A stretch of 22,173 bases of DNA from Flavicella sp042091695 (GTDB lineage Bacteria; Bacteroidota; Bacteroidia; Flavobacteriales; Flavobacteriaceae): positions 1 through 22,173 of the forward strand of contig JBELHA010000042.1 of assembly GCA_042091695.1 (NCBI GenBank), written 5' to 3'. Below the pieces are notes generated by a model that had not been told where the DNA came from, ran no database searches, and worked only from the letters and a program-made list of their open reading frames with translations. Positions 1 to 7,288 of this stretch are shown here, piece after piece. The first letter of the stretch is position 1. Each line of letters begins with the position of its first letter. The translations under genes and the position numbers were made by a program.

Positions 1-3000
1 AACAGTTGTGTTTGCAATCGGATTGTTTTGGTTTTGAGCATCTGTTAGGGTGTTGTAAAACACCAAGGTTGTTGTACTATCGGCAGTAACATAATCTTCT
101 AGACTTAGACTTTGACCATCACAAATACTTGCATCACTTGTGCTGATTGTTGGAGTAGTGTTGACCATAACACTAATTTTTTCAATAACTGAACAGTTTG
201 TGTTTGTTGTTCCTTTTACAAAAAAGTCAGTATTATTAATTGGAGATACATTCGAATCTATCTCGTTTACATCATTTTCAGCATCTTCTTGTGTAGGGAA
301 AAATCTTAGCAAGGTGTTAGGTTCGGTACTAGCAAGTGTCCTTAGGTCTAAGGTATCACCAAGACATATACTCCCAGGTGTTACTATAACAGGGCTATTC
401 TTGTTCACTTTTAGTACTATTGTCTCACTGATTACAGAACAGCTATTACCAGGCCTTGTCAGAAAAGCAATATACATATTTGCATCCATGTCTTCAGTTA
501 CATTGTCAAAATTAAGCGTACTAGTATCTGTTCCTGAATATCCTTCGATAGTTGCTGTATCAAACCAGTAAACACCATCTATGCTTACGAGCCACTGCCA
601 TTCAATATCTGAGGAGTTTGTTTCAATATTGATACTAAATGTTTCGCCTTCGCAAACTTCGACAGTCTGTTCTTGAGCGATGATTTGGATTGGTGCACCT
701 ATAGTGTAATTATTATTAGGAGGAGTATAACCATTACTTCCAGATGTAACAATACCGTTCTCGTCCGTTTGAAGAATGAATCCCCCTAGCAACCCATTGC
801 CATTCGAATCGGTAAACCCAGCTTCGATGACATCATTACATGAATCCGCATCGCTATCAAGCGCTATAGCATTGTAATTTCCGTCTACATCACTATCGGC
901 CAAACTATAATTTAGAATGCCACTATCAACACTAGTTTCTAAACTATTTAATAAACCATTAGCACCAAATTCAAAGGGAAGACCGTCTAAAATACCATCA
1001 AAATTCTCGTCTAATCCATTAGAACCACTTTCAACAACATCGTAAATCCCATCATTATCACTGTCGAGATCAAGATAATTGAATACAGTATCAAAATCCT
1101 TGTCTTTAGGGGTGCCTAATGGATTAAACATATCGAACATTCCATCTTGATTATTATCTGTTGTGTTAATGCTGTAGTTAGTACTTCCAATATTTTCTGT
1201 AAGGTCAAGGATACCGTCGTTATCGGAATCTAAATCTAATTCATTGATTACCGAATCCCCATCAGTATCTACTCCAATACAACTTGTTTTTAGTTGAAGT
1301 GTCACTCTGTTATTTTTGCTGTCGGTATTGTTTTGATAACGAATTTCAAAGGTAGCAACGTTATTTGCATTGATACTAAAGGTTCCTGCGCCAAAATTTA
1401 ATACTGATGTGTTTAAAACGAAACGAATATCAAATGAGGAAAAAAAGACAACGCCACTCTCATAAATACCATCATAATTTGTGTCTATAAGAAGTTGGTT
1501 ATCTGGGTTGTAAATGGTGGCTGTTTTGTCAATTGGAACTATGATTGAAAATTTTTCGTCATTAGTGAGTTCCGCATCATTTAAAAAACTTGAACTAGGA
1601 TAACTCAGTCTTACAGAAAGAGGCTTGCTAAAAGAGGCTTTATAACTAACACTATTTTTTACCCCACTAGGAACACTCATTACAAAACGACCAGTATCGT
1701 CGCCTATAAAAGAAGGTGCATAGATGTCGTTTTCGGTAGTCATAGTTCCAGTGAAGCTAGTATTTATATCAGGAAAATTACCAGAACTAGAATTTTGTAA
1801 AGGAAATTCATAAGGACTACTTCCTTCGGTACAATTTGAAATACCATCATTGTCATTGTCGATATCTATTGCATTAGGAATTCCATCATTATCAATATCA
1901 GGGGCACAGTTACTTACTGGAATTTCATCGGAACGTATTGAAGCAGCACTACAAGAAATACTTCCTTCAACATAGTAGTTTCCGGGTTCAGAAGGTGTAT
2001 AAATAGGTTCGTTTTCACCAGGAATAGCAATTCCGTTTTTATACCATTGGTAATTTTCAAATGGGGTAATACTTGTTGTTTTCAATGTAAGATTCGGAAT
2101 ACAGATATCGGAAATAGTTATGGGAGTTTCTAAAAAAATTTCAGGTCTGTACGGGAAACCTGAATAATAACCTCCAAAAGCAGCATTGTTATTTGTTCCA
2201 AATGCAGCAACATATACTTGACTGTCTGAAATGACAGAAATATTTTCTTGCAAACCTTCTACCAAATAAGTTTCAAAACCCTCATTTCCGAGGACTGTAT
2301 TTGGACCAATAACCGTTATATCAGAAGCTAAATTAATTATAGGAGTGCCATTGATTTGAATCGTTGCATTTTTTTCTGTCAATATACTCATACCTCCTGT
2401 GAAAGGTTTGTCTCCAATTTTATCAATAAAGGGAATATTATCGACCTTTTCTGGAGTCTCACAATTTATAGGTGGAACAAAAAACAAACCTTGGTTGGCG
2501 GAGTTTACCTGACCTCCAACGGATTGATAGGCATACACGTCTCTAGAGGTTTTTATATGCATGTTTGCACCCGCAGAGGAATTGCTATAGTAATTACCTT
2601 CAACTATGAAATATTCACCTCTATTGATACTTGCTACTGGGGTCTCATTGCCATTTACATAAATATTTGTAAAGTTTTCATGAGCTACAATAATAGCATT
2701 TTCCATATCGTCTGTTCCATAGGCTCTTGTGAATATATACTCACTTCCGATTCTTTCTATAGGAACTATTTGATCGAATCCATAATCTCTTCCATTACCT
2801 TCAGTCGTATTAGAGCCATTGGCAGAACCACAGGTAACCACAATATTCTTGTTAGATTTTATAAGCGTTCCTATCAAAGCATCTCTGTTCTGAGGTGTAC
2901 TATTATTAATAGTAACCGCTAAAACATAACTTTCTCTGTTGTTTAGATTTATAGAAATGGGGTCGCTTCCTGAATTGCTGAAATCATTGATATATTGAAT

Positions 3001-3555
3001 ACCATCTCCAAGGTTATTCAGCGTAACTGTGGTGTTGTTTTCTGTAGCAATAATTGATATAAAACTCAATGAAGATGGTGGCTGTCTAAGGTTATCAAAG
3101 GCACCGGCTCTAAACTCTTTACCCAAACCTGCCAAACCTTTACTTACCATAGCTCCGGCTTGAGCATCATCTCCACCATTCATTTTAACAGTTACACTGA
3201 TCAAATCTTTAGCTTCGATGATATAACCTTTATTATTGTAGGTGTTGTTAGTTGTCTCATTGCTAACAAAAAGAGGTGTGTTGATTCCATAACCGATGTA
3301 ATATTTATAAGGAGAAGAATTACTTACAGTGTATTCATATGTCGCTCCACCAATCTCTTGAATTTCAAAAGAAATAGGAGTTGTACTTGGAGTAGAGATA
3401 TACAGGTATTGGTCCATAGGTAGACCGTTCGAGCTAGCGTGACTCGTTAAAGGTGGTATATAGTGTGTTTTGCTAAATTGTGCTTGTAGTGTTGCACTTT
3501 GTATCAATACACCCAACAAAAAACAAATACATATGTATTTTGAGTTAAAACGCAT
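1..3555 (-). CDS. Giant secreted surface protein, IgGFc-binding-like N-terminus with TSP3-type repeats (partial, C-terminus outside window)
   Basis: Reading leftward from the ATG at 3555-3553, 1185 codons stay open to position 1, so the 3' end lies outside. Residues 1-26 are a Sec signal peptide (basic start, CICFLLGVLIQSA core, cleavage near LQAQ). Residues about 110-440 resemble the IgGFc-binding protein N-terminal domain, with YGFDQIVPIERIGSEYIFTR and repeated GxEY-type beta motifs. From about residue 550 there are Asp/Asn-rich calcium-binding-type repeats (DIDNDGIPNAIDIDNDNDGI; DLDSDNDGI twice). Residues about 950-1045 look Ig-like (EVCEGETFSI, WQWLVSIDG). The last residues begin another cell-adhesion-type repeat (VTADSTTTLVFYNTLTDAQ). 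Family knowledge: such Flavobacteriaceae proteins usually end in a T9SS type B (gliding-associated) sorting domain; that part is not visible. Role inferred: adhesion or gliding at the cell surface. It has no co-directional neighbour in view. Confidence 0.85.
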   Translation of the reverse strand, partial: MRFNSKYICICFLLGVLIQSATLQAQFSKTHYIPPLTSHASSNGLPMDQYLYISTPSTTPISFEIQEIGGATYEYTVSNSSPYKYYIGYGINTPLFVSNETTNNTYNNKGYIIEAKDLISVTVKMNGGDDAQAGAMVSKGLAGLGKEFRAGAFDNLRQPPSSLSFISIIATENNTTVTLNNLGDGIQYINDFSNSGSDPISINLNNRESYVLAVTINNSTPQNRDALIGTLIKSNKNIVVTCGSANGSNTTEGNGRDYGFDQIVPIERIGSEYIFTRAYGTDDMENAIIVAHENFTNIYVNGNETPVASINRGEYFIVEGNYYSNSSAGANMHIKTSRDVYAYQSVGGQVNSANQGLFFVPPINCETPEKVDNIPFIDKIGDKPFTGGMSILTEKNATIQINGTPIINLASDITVIGPNTVLGNEGFETYLVEGLQENISVISDSQVYVAAFGTNNNAAFGGYYSGFPYRPEIFLETPITISDICIPNLTLKTTSITPFENYQWYKNGIAIPGENEPIYTPSEPGNYYVEGSISCSAASIRSDEIPVSNCAPDIDNDGIPNAIDIDNDNDGISNCTEGSSPYEFPLQNSSSGNFPDINTSFTGTMTTENDIYAPSFIGDDTGRFVMSVPSGVKNSVSYKASFSKPLSVRLSYPSSSFLNDAELTNDEKFSIIVPIDKTATIYNPDNQLLIDTNYDGIYESGVVFFSSFDIRFVLNTSVLNFGAGTFSINANNVATFEIRYQNNTDSKNNRVTLQLKTSCIGVDTDGDSVINELDLDSDNDGILDLTENIGSTNYSINTTDNNQDGMFDMFNPLGTPKDKDFDTVFNYLDLDSDNDGIYDVVESGSNGLDENFDGILDGLPFEFGANGLLNSLETSVDSGILNYSLADSDVDGNYNAIALDSDADSCNDVIEAGFTDSNGNGLLGGFILQTDENGIVTSGSNGYTPPNNNYTIGAPIQIIAQEQTVEVCEGETFSINIETNSSDIEWQWLVSIDGVYWFDTATIEGYSGTDTSTLNFDNVTEDMDANMYIAFLTRPGNSCSVISETIVLKVNKNSPVIVTPGSICLGDTLDLRTLASTEPNTLLRFFPTQEDAENDVNEIDSNVSPINNTDFFVKGTTNTNCSVIEKISVMVNTTPTISTSDASICDGQSLSLEDYVTADSTTTLVFYNTLTDAQNQNNPIANTTV
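815..1275 (-). repeat. Cluster of thrombospondin type-3-like calcium-binding repeats within the surface protein
   Basis: On the minus strand this stretch encodes successive Asp/Asn-rich units: DTDGDSVINELDLDSDNDGI, YLDLDSDNDGIYDVVESG and DSDVDGNYNAIALDSDADS. These are the DxDxDG(I/x)xD pattern of TSP3 repeats, which bind calcium and form rigid stalks. A further unit, DIDNDGIPNAIDIDNDNDGI, is encoded separately at about 1840-1905. The units are degenerate at nucleotide level, so they are protein repeats rather than recent tandem duplications. Confidence 0.75.
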
Positions 3556-3556
3556 T

Positions 3557-3575
3557 CTGAATAATTTTTATTCAG
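3557..3575 (-). promoter_or_regulatory. Hairpin directly against the start codon of the surface-protein gene
   Basis: In the mRNA sense the sequence CTGAATAA-AAA-TTATTCAG forms a perfect 8-bp stem with a 3-nt loop, ending one base before the ATG at 3555. It covers the A-rich ribosome landing zone that Flavobacteria use instead of a strong Shine-Dalgarno. Inference: it could dampen or gate translation of this very large protein. It is AT-rich, so its stability is modest. Confidence 0.45.
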
Positions 3576-3653
3576 GGGTAGCTTTGGTTAAATTGGGTAG
3601 TATGTTTATCCGATAGTTTTACGTGTCGAAAAATGAGGTTACTTAAAGATAGC

Positions 3654-3679
3654 AAAAAAAACACAACTGTGTTTTTTTT
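3654..3679. other. Terminator-shaped A8/T8 hairpin in a divergent intergenic region
   Basis: Eight A, then ACAC-type bases, a short centre (AACT), the complementary GTGT and eight T make a perfect inverted repeat of 11-12 bp that looks the same from both strands. It lies between the divergent starts at 3555 (minus) and 3765 (plus), so it cannot be a normal end-of-gene terminator for either. It may insulate the two transcription units or sit in a long 5' leader of the surface-protein gene. The remaining bases of 3556-3764 show no convincing coding sequence. Confidence 0.4.
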
Positions 3680-3764
3680 ATTCGATAGAAAGCAAAAATT
3701 TAAAATGAGCTGATTTTAAAGTGTATTGTAATGTGTTTTTAAGGAATACTTGTTAAATTTGTGT

Positions 3765-4844
3765 ATGGATGAAAAGTTGATATCTAAGAAAAAACCTAGT
3801 TTCCCAATCAGTAGCAAGCTAGAAAGCTACCTGACAAAATACAGCAGAAATGTGATGATGCCTGTGTTTTATGATGATTTATTACGCTATTCAGGAGCAG
3901 TAGAGGTATACGATAAATCAGGAAAGGATACGCTTTGGATACGTGTGTATTATGCGGAATATGAAAGAAATGATATTGATTTTTCTCTTAAGAAAATTTA
4001 TACCATTCTACATGCAGATGGTAGCGATGAGTCTATTCCTTTTTTAAATGTAGATGCGATTGACTATTGTACCTTCGGTAACTCAAAACCTTTTCGTGTA
4101 AAGATTCGAAATATTTTGAATGATAATTACATGTATATGTATATCAAAAAAGCAGATGCATCTCGTGTATTTGGCTTGGAATTGGAGCATTTACTCTCCC
4201 CAGATAGAATCAATTTTTTAGTGTATAAAGACACCTTGGTAGAAGAGCACATACAGGGAATCCCAGGAGATGTATTTATCAATCAAGGCTACAAAAAATT
4301 TGCTTCCAAAGACCAAAAGCAATTGTCCAAAGAGTTTGTGAAATTCAACGAACGCTGTATCATTCGCTTACTTGGAGACATGCGTTCTTACAACTATGTG
4401 ATTGTTCCCACCCATGATTTTGATCAAGTCCAATATAGAATACGCGCCATTGATTTTGACCAGCAATCTTATGAAGGGGCTTTTAAAGTATACATGCCCC
4501 AGTTTTTAAAGGAAAACAATCTCTATGTAGAAATGGTAGGGGAAAATTTACAAGAAGCATCGATCAACCAGTATAAAATTGAAGAAAGATCTGCTATTTC
4601 TAAGCGTATCATTCGAGCAAATCCAAGGGTTATGGCGCTTTTAGACTGTATGTCAGAGGAGTCTATATCTACTCCTGAAAAAGTAGAGTCCCTTAAAAAA
4701 GAACTCTTTGAATACACTAAAGACGTGCGTTTTAAAAAGTGTAATAAGATGGGTGAACTGTTGAGAACCGCTTTTGATTTTGTTGTTAAGAACTATGAAA
4801 ACGTCAACCAGTATGTCATTCACTCTGACGAAGAAGATGCCTAA
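3765..4844 (+). CDS. Conserved protein of unknown function with kinase-like motifs
   Basis: This 359-residue cytoplasmic protein (no signal peptide or membrane segment) is not one I can name. Seen in the sequence: a YIKK motif (residues 127-129), an acidic helix FGLELEHLL (136-144), VEEHIQGIPGD (159-169), LLGDMRSYN (202-210) and AIDFDQQ (228-234). Their order and spacing match the protein-kinase/aminoglycoside-phosphotransferase plan: beta-3 lysine, helix-C glutamate, hinge, catalytic DxxxxN, then a DFG/DFD metal-binding motif. That is inference; substrate and activity are unknown. I chose the ATG at 3765; an in-frame TTG at 3750 would add five residues. A -7-like box TAAATTTG (3754-3761) ends only 3 bp before this ATG, so a transcript from it would be nearly leaderless. 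The gene is convergent with the pRiA4b-like gene, 72 bp away, with no clear terminator between. Confidence 0.8.
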   Translation: MDEKLISKKKPSFPISSKLESYLTKYSRNVMMPVFYDDLLRYSGAVEVYDKSGKDTLWIRVYYAEYERNDIDFSLKKIYTILHADGSDESIPFLNVDAIDYCTFGNSKPFRVKIRNILNDNYMYMYIKKADASRVFGLELEHLLSPDRINFLVYKDTLVEEHIQGIPGDVFINQGYKKFASKDQKQLSKEFVKFNERCIIRLLGDMRSYNYVIVPTHDFDQVQYRIRAIDFDQQSYEGAFKVYMPQFLKENNLYVEMVGENLQEASINQYKIEERSAISKRIIRANPRVMALLDCMSEESISTPEKVESLKKELFEYTKDVRFKKCNKMGELLRTAFDFVVKNYENVNQYVIHSDEEDA

Positions 4845-4916
4845 AATATAAAATGCTTCTTGCCTGAGTAAAATCGTGTTCTTTGATAGAGTTGAGAGCT
4901 GTCAGTGTTTTAAATT

Positions 4917-5441
4917 TTAGTAATTATCGAAATCGATGTCATCGATATTTTCAAAACTGTCAAAGCCATCAGGACTACCAAATTCATCCAATCCATAAGG
5001 ATCGTCTTCATTTTTATTAGCCTCTGCTTTGAATTCTTTTTCGGGAGCTTCTTCGGGTACATCTCCAATAGAAAGTATGATTTTAGGTAGTGCCCCTTCT
5101 ACAGTGGTATCAGTTTCGATCAATTCTACAAAAAAGGTCCACATGCTTAAGAAGTCATACACATAAATCAATTTCTCTCCGATATCTTCGATGTTTTGAT
5201 CGATGGTTGTAGTGCTCATTGACAAAGCATTAGGGCTTTCATCCATTGAAATCAAAGGGATTTCTTCTCCTTGATTCCAATCGTCATCTGTTCTGTAAAA
5301 CGATGCCATCTGTTGGCCGTTAAAACCAAATACTTGTGCGATGGTGTTGTGTAAATCCTCCAATGTTTTGGATCCTTCGATCGCTATGGTTCGAATGACA
5401 TCTTGCTTGACATCTAAGACCACTCTAATTTTAAAGATCAT
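4917..5441 (-). CDS. Plasmid pRiA4b ORF-3-like family protein
   Basis: 174 residues. The N-terminal half, with IRVVLDVKQDVIRTIAIEGS, LEDLHNTIAQVFGFNGQQMASF and a later KLIYVYDFLSMWTFFVEL, matches the pRiA4b ORF-3-like fold (historically linked to IS1096 TnpR), whose hallmarks are LxxLHxxIxxxFGW and YxYDFGDxWxH. Here the second motif is degenerate (YDFLSMWTF). The C-terminus from about residue 130 is a highly acidic, low-complexity tail ending DDIDFDNY, likely disordered. The biochemical role of the family is not established. In Bacteroidota it is a common chromosomal single gene, so no transposon is implied; none is visible here. It has its own promoter upstream. Confidence 0.75.
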   Translation of the reverse strand: MIFKIRVVLDVKQDVIRTIAIEGSKTLEDLHNTIAQVFGFNGQQMASFYRTDDDWNQGEEIPLISMDESPNALSMSTTTIDQNIEDIGEKLIYVYDFLSMWTFFVELIETDTTVEGALPKIILSIGDVPEEAPEKEFKAEANKNEDDPYGLDEFGSPDGFDSFENIDDIDFDNY

Positions 5442-5464
5442 ACCCTTGATTTTTTAATGAATTA

Positions 5465-5495
5465 CAAAATTACTCTTTCGAGCATAAGAAGCCAA
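5465..5495 (-). promoter_or_regulatory. Bacteroidota-type promoter of the pRiA4b-like gene
   Basis: On the minus strand, TTG (5495-5493) is followed after exactly 20 bases by TAATTTTG (5472-5465). This matches the Bacteroidota -33/-7 consensus TTTG-N19-TAnnTTTG. The start codon at 5441 lies about 24 bp beyond the -7 box, giving a short leader. Confidence 0.6.
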
Positions 5496-5645
5496 CATTT
5501 TTTAAACCTTATTTTAGTACAACTGATTTTTTGTAATATCTGTACATCTATGTAGAAGTATTGATCTAAAAAACGAAAAAAATTGAAGCACCACTTGTGA
5601 AGTTGTGCGGTGGAAGTCGTATTTTTACAAAACCAATTATTGAGT

Positions 5646-6065
5646 ATGGAAAAATCAAAATTATTAGAATTTATCAATAGTATTTCTAAAAATACACTGA
5701 TGGAAACACTAGGAATTACTTATACAGACGTAGGTGATGACTACTTGGTAGCCACCATGGAGGTGGGCTCTAAAGTTCACCAACCTATGGGACTGCTTCA
5801 TGGAGGAGCGAGTGTTGCATTGGCAGAGAGTGTCGGAAGCGCAGCTTCCCATCTGTTGATAGATACCAAATCTTTTGATATCAAAGGCATCGAGATTACT
5901 GCCAATCATTTAAAAAGTGTAGCGAGTGGTTTGGTTACAGCGAAAGCAAGCTTGATTCATAAAGGAAAAACAACACATTTGTGGAAAATAGAAACCTTCA
6001 ACGAGGACGGCCAATTGATTTCTTTTTGCAAATTGACAAACATCATTTTACCCAAGAAAAACTAG
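5646..6065 (+). CDS. menI: Hotdog-fold thioesterase, probable 1,4-dihydroxy-2-naphthoyl-CoA hydrolase (MenI-like)
   Basis: 139 residues from the ATG at 5646; an upstream TTG at 5610 would add 12 unconserved residues. The motif MGLLHGGASVALAESVGSAA (near residues 46-65) is nearly the active-site helix of E. coli MenI/YdiI (HGGASVxLAExxGS), including the catalytic Glu. The PaaI-like fold continues with GIEITANHLKSV and ends KLTNIILPKK. It hydrolyses an acyl-CoA; in the menaquinone pathway this releases DHNA from DHNA-CoA. The next gene, menF, starts 25 bp downstream and menD follows, so the genomic context supports MenI over a generic phenylacetate thioesterase. A weak promoter may be TTG (5595-5597) with TATTTTTA (5620-5627), which has a last-base mismatch. 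Confidence 0.85.
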   Translation: MEKSKLLEFINSISKNTLMETLGITYTDVGDDYLVATMEVGSKVHQPMGLLHGGASVALAESVGSAASHLLIDTKSFDIKGIEITANHLKSVASGLVTAKASLIHKGKTTHLWKIETFNEDGQLISFCKLTNIILPKKN

Positions 6066-6090
6066 GGATAAATATCTAAACAAATACCTT

Positions 6091-7158
6091 TTGATTCCAT
6101 TTTCAAATTTTTTAGACAAACTAATAGTTGCACACCAACAAAAACTCCCTTTTGTTGCCTACCGTGAACCGAACGTTAAAGAGTTAACCGCATTTTTTCA
6201 AGAGGATGATAGGCTACATTTGGTGGATAATTTTGAAAATAAAGGATTTGTTTTTGCTCCCTTTGATTCTAGTGACTCCAATGACTTCAGTGTTTTGATA
6301 CCTGATACACAAGAAGTACAAACGATATTTGAAGCGCAAAAAAATATTGATACTACGTCTCAAACGACACCTTTTAGGGAAGCGACAGCTTCCAAAGAAG
6401 CACATATCAATTTGGTAGATGAGGCCAAAACATTTTTAATCGAAAACGCATTGCCAAAAGTGGTAATTGCCCGATCTAAAACCATCCCCATACCACGTTT
6501 TGATTTGCTACAGACTTTCTATCGCATGTTGGCGAAATATCCAGCTGCAACGGTCTATGTTTGGTACCATCCCAAAGTGGGACTTTGGATGGGAGCGACT
6601 CCAGAGATGCTAGTCACTTTGGAAGGACAACAATTTAAAACCATGTCACTTGCTGGTACTCAGGTGTACAATGGAGATATGGAGATTTCTTGGAGGTCAA
6701 AAGAACGAGAAGAACAGCAATTGGTTACAGACTATGTAGTGTCAAAATTAAAAGATAAAACGCAGCAGTTACAGTCGGGGTTACCTTATACGGTCAAAGC
6801 TGGAACTTTACTGCACCTTAGAACAGATATTCAAGGGGAACTTTCTAGTGACATGGATCTGAAAAGTCTCTTGAATACTGTGCACCCTACACCTGCAGTG
6901 TGTGGTTATCCAACAGATAAAGCTAAAACCTTTATTTTTCAAAAAGAGCAGTTCAATCGTTCTTTTTACACAGGCTATTTTGGACGACTGCACCCTACTG
7001 AAAAAACCACCTTTTATGTAAACCTTCGCTGTATGCAAATTACTGCAAAAGACCAAGCACGTATCTTTGTTGGAGGAGGAATTACCCAAAAAAGTAATCC
7101 CCAACTCGAATGGGAAGAAACGGTTGCTAAGTGCAAGACCATGGAAGCTGTTTTTTAG
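6091..7158 (+). CDS. menF: Isochorismate synthase (menaquinone pathway)
   Basis: 355 residues of the chorismate-binding family (isochorismate synthases are about 350-430). It converts chorismate to isochorismate, the first committed step to menaquinone, with Mg2+. Visible motifs in order are PKVVIARSK (122-130), GATPEML (168-174), LAGT (187-190), LLHLRTDI (240-247), HPTPAVCGYP (265-274), FYVNLRC (308-314), VGGGIT (327-332) and EETVAKCKT (342-350). The start is TTG at 6091; the frame has no ATG or GTG between the upstream stop and this codon, and the product then begins as relatives do (FLDKLIVAHQQKLPFVAYR). It lies 25 bp after menI and is probably co-transcribed with it. A siderophore isochorismate synthase is the alternative, but menD next door argues against it. 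Confidence 0.92.
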   Translation: MIPFSNFLDKLIVAHQQKLPFVAYREPNVKELTAFFQEDDRLHLVDNFENKGFVFAPFDSSDSNDFSVLIPDTQEVQTIFEAQKNIDTTSQTTPFREATASKEAHINLVDEAKTFLIENALPKVVIARSKTIPIPRFDLLQTFYRMLAKYPAATVYVWYHPKVGLWMGATPEMLVTLEGQQFKTMSLAGTQVYNGDMEISWRSKEREEQQLVTDYVVSKLKDKTQQLQSGLPYTVKAGTLLHLRTDIQGELSSDMDLKSLLNTVHPTPAVCGYPTDKAKTFIFQKEQFNRSFYTGYFGRLHPTEKTTFYVNLRCMQITAKDQARIFVGGGITQKSNPQLEWEETVAKCKTMEAVF

Positions 7159-7223
7159 TTCGTTTAAACAGTTATTTCAAAACTTTAGTGTTTTCTTAGG
7201 AAACGTGAGTCGTGATTTATTCG

Positions 7224-7231
7224 TATTTTTG
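7224..7231 (+). promoter_or_regulatory. Candidate -7 box upstream of menD
   Basis: TATTTTTG matches TAnnTTTG. No clear TTG lies 17-23 bp upstream, so the -33 element is weak. It would start transcription near 7238, giving a leader of about 50 bases before the TTG start at 7289, and could add an internal promoter to the men cluster. Confidence 0.4.
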
Positions 7232-7288
7232 CAGTAATAAAATATACGTCAAAACCTGTGTTTTGAACTTCTAAAAGATTCGTTTCTA

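Noticed and set aside
140..3423. Open frames on the plus strand at 140-571, 2356-2922 and 3160-3423
   Set aside because: They lie opposite the continuous 1185-codon minus-strand frame of the surface protein and encode low-complexity, domain-free sequence.
4917..5441. The pRiA4b/IS1096-TnpR naming as a sign of a mobile element
   Set aside because: No transposase, terminal inverted repeats or target duplication is visible; this family is widespread as a chromosomal gene.
5591..5615. Imperfect hairpin (CACC...GGTG) upstream of menI as a riboswitch or operator
   Set aside because: Only four outer pairs match and the interior does not pair; no known riboswitch pattern is recognisable.
5462..5677. 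Minus-strand open frame of 71 codons between the pRiA4b-like gene and menI
   Set aside because: It overlaps the pRiA4b-like promoter and the menI start, and its product (rich in Asn, Phe, Cys) resembles no protein family.
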